Of a stretch of DNA of 6,437 nucleotides, positions 6,359 to 6,437 are shown piece by piece. Numbering within the stretch: position 1 is the stretch's first letter; every line of letters begins with the position of its first letter. The translations under genes were made by a program, and so were the position numbers. The stretch lies in NCBI GenBank assembly GCA_964432875.1, contig CAYSPJ010000213.1, positions 1 to 6,437 of the forward strand, read 5' to 3'. Under the pieces are notes generated by a model, which searched no databases, had not been told where the DNA came from, and saw only the letters and a list, made by a program, of their open reading frames with translations. The stretch is from JACJYE01 sp964432875 (GTDB taxonomy: Bacteria; Bacteroidota; Bacteroidia; Chitinophagales; Saprospiraceae).

Positions 6359-6437
6359 CGGGTTTTGATTGTTTCAATTGCTTAGAAAGGATCAATGACA
6401 ACACCGCTCAGCCGCCAAGGCTTCTCCCCTTGCGGGC

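Noticed and set aside
6395..6437. Possible start of a further gene: ATG at 6395 preceded by AAAGGA, reading MTTPLSRQGFSPCG
   Set aside because: Only 14 codons are visible, the spacing from AAAGGA to ATG is just 3 nt, and no Bacteroidota promoter is seen upstream. The sequence also forms an imperfect hairpin (6412-6420 with 6428-6435), so it may be non-coding.
1..6437. CRISPR array, tRNA or rRNA genes
   Set aside because: No regularly spaced repeats with unique spacers, no cloverleaf-type sequence and no rRNA signature were noticed on either strand by eye. The 25-bp tandem unit at 1-50 has no spacers.

Overview
The window carries three convincing genes: a two-gene formate dehydrogenase operon on the minus strand (fdhB then fdhA) and one divergently transcribed membrane protein of the DUF389 / TIGR00341 family on the plus strand. 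The host is probably a moderately GC-rich member of the Bacteroidota, perhaps a Saprospiria-like lineage. This is inferred from Bacteroidota-type promoter boxes (TTG, then TAnnTTTG) in front of both transcription units, the lack of good Shine-Dalgarno sequences, and the look of the DUF389 protein. It is not proven by any marker gene.

Layout. Positions 1-328 are an AT-richer, repeat-laden spacer with no convincing gene. It holds a 25-bp tandem duplication at the left edge, a short perfect hairpin, and a cluster of AAACCGCAAAA and TTTTACAT repeats that includes a 12-bp perfect inverted repeat. Positions 329-3076 (minus) encode the catalytic formate dehydrogenase subunit: NuoG-like iron-sulfur domains joined to a molybdenum/tungsten bis-MGD domain, with cysteine rather than selenocysteine at the active site. 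Positions 3081-4733 (minus) encode the diaphorase subunit, a fusion of NuoE-like and NuoF-like domains. The two genes are 4 bp apart. Positions 4734-4927 are a divergent regulatory region with one candidate promoter for each direction and small inverted repeats between them. Positions 4928-6268 (plus) encode the DUF389 protein, whose start should be the internal Met at 4928 because its promoter lies inside the longer open frame. Positions 6269-6437 are a spacer with weak hairpins.

Working together. FdhA should oxidise formate to CO2 (or do the reverse) and pass electrons through its chain of clusters to the [2Fe-2S], [4Fe-4S] and FMN centres of FdhB, which reduces NAD+. Neither protein shows a Tat signal or membrane segment, so the enzyme should be a soluble cytoplasmic heterodimer, like the two-subunit tungsten enzyme FDH1 of Methylobacterium extorquens. 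No fdhD or cofactor-synthesis gene lies in the window. The DUF389 protein has no known function; only its shared upstream region connects it to the operon.

I do not see a clearly new multi-gene system. The points most worth a second look are the repeat-rich spacer at 1-328 and the divergent control region with its neighbouring DUF389 gene.
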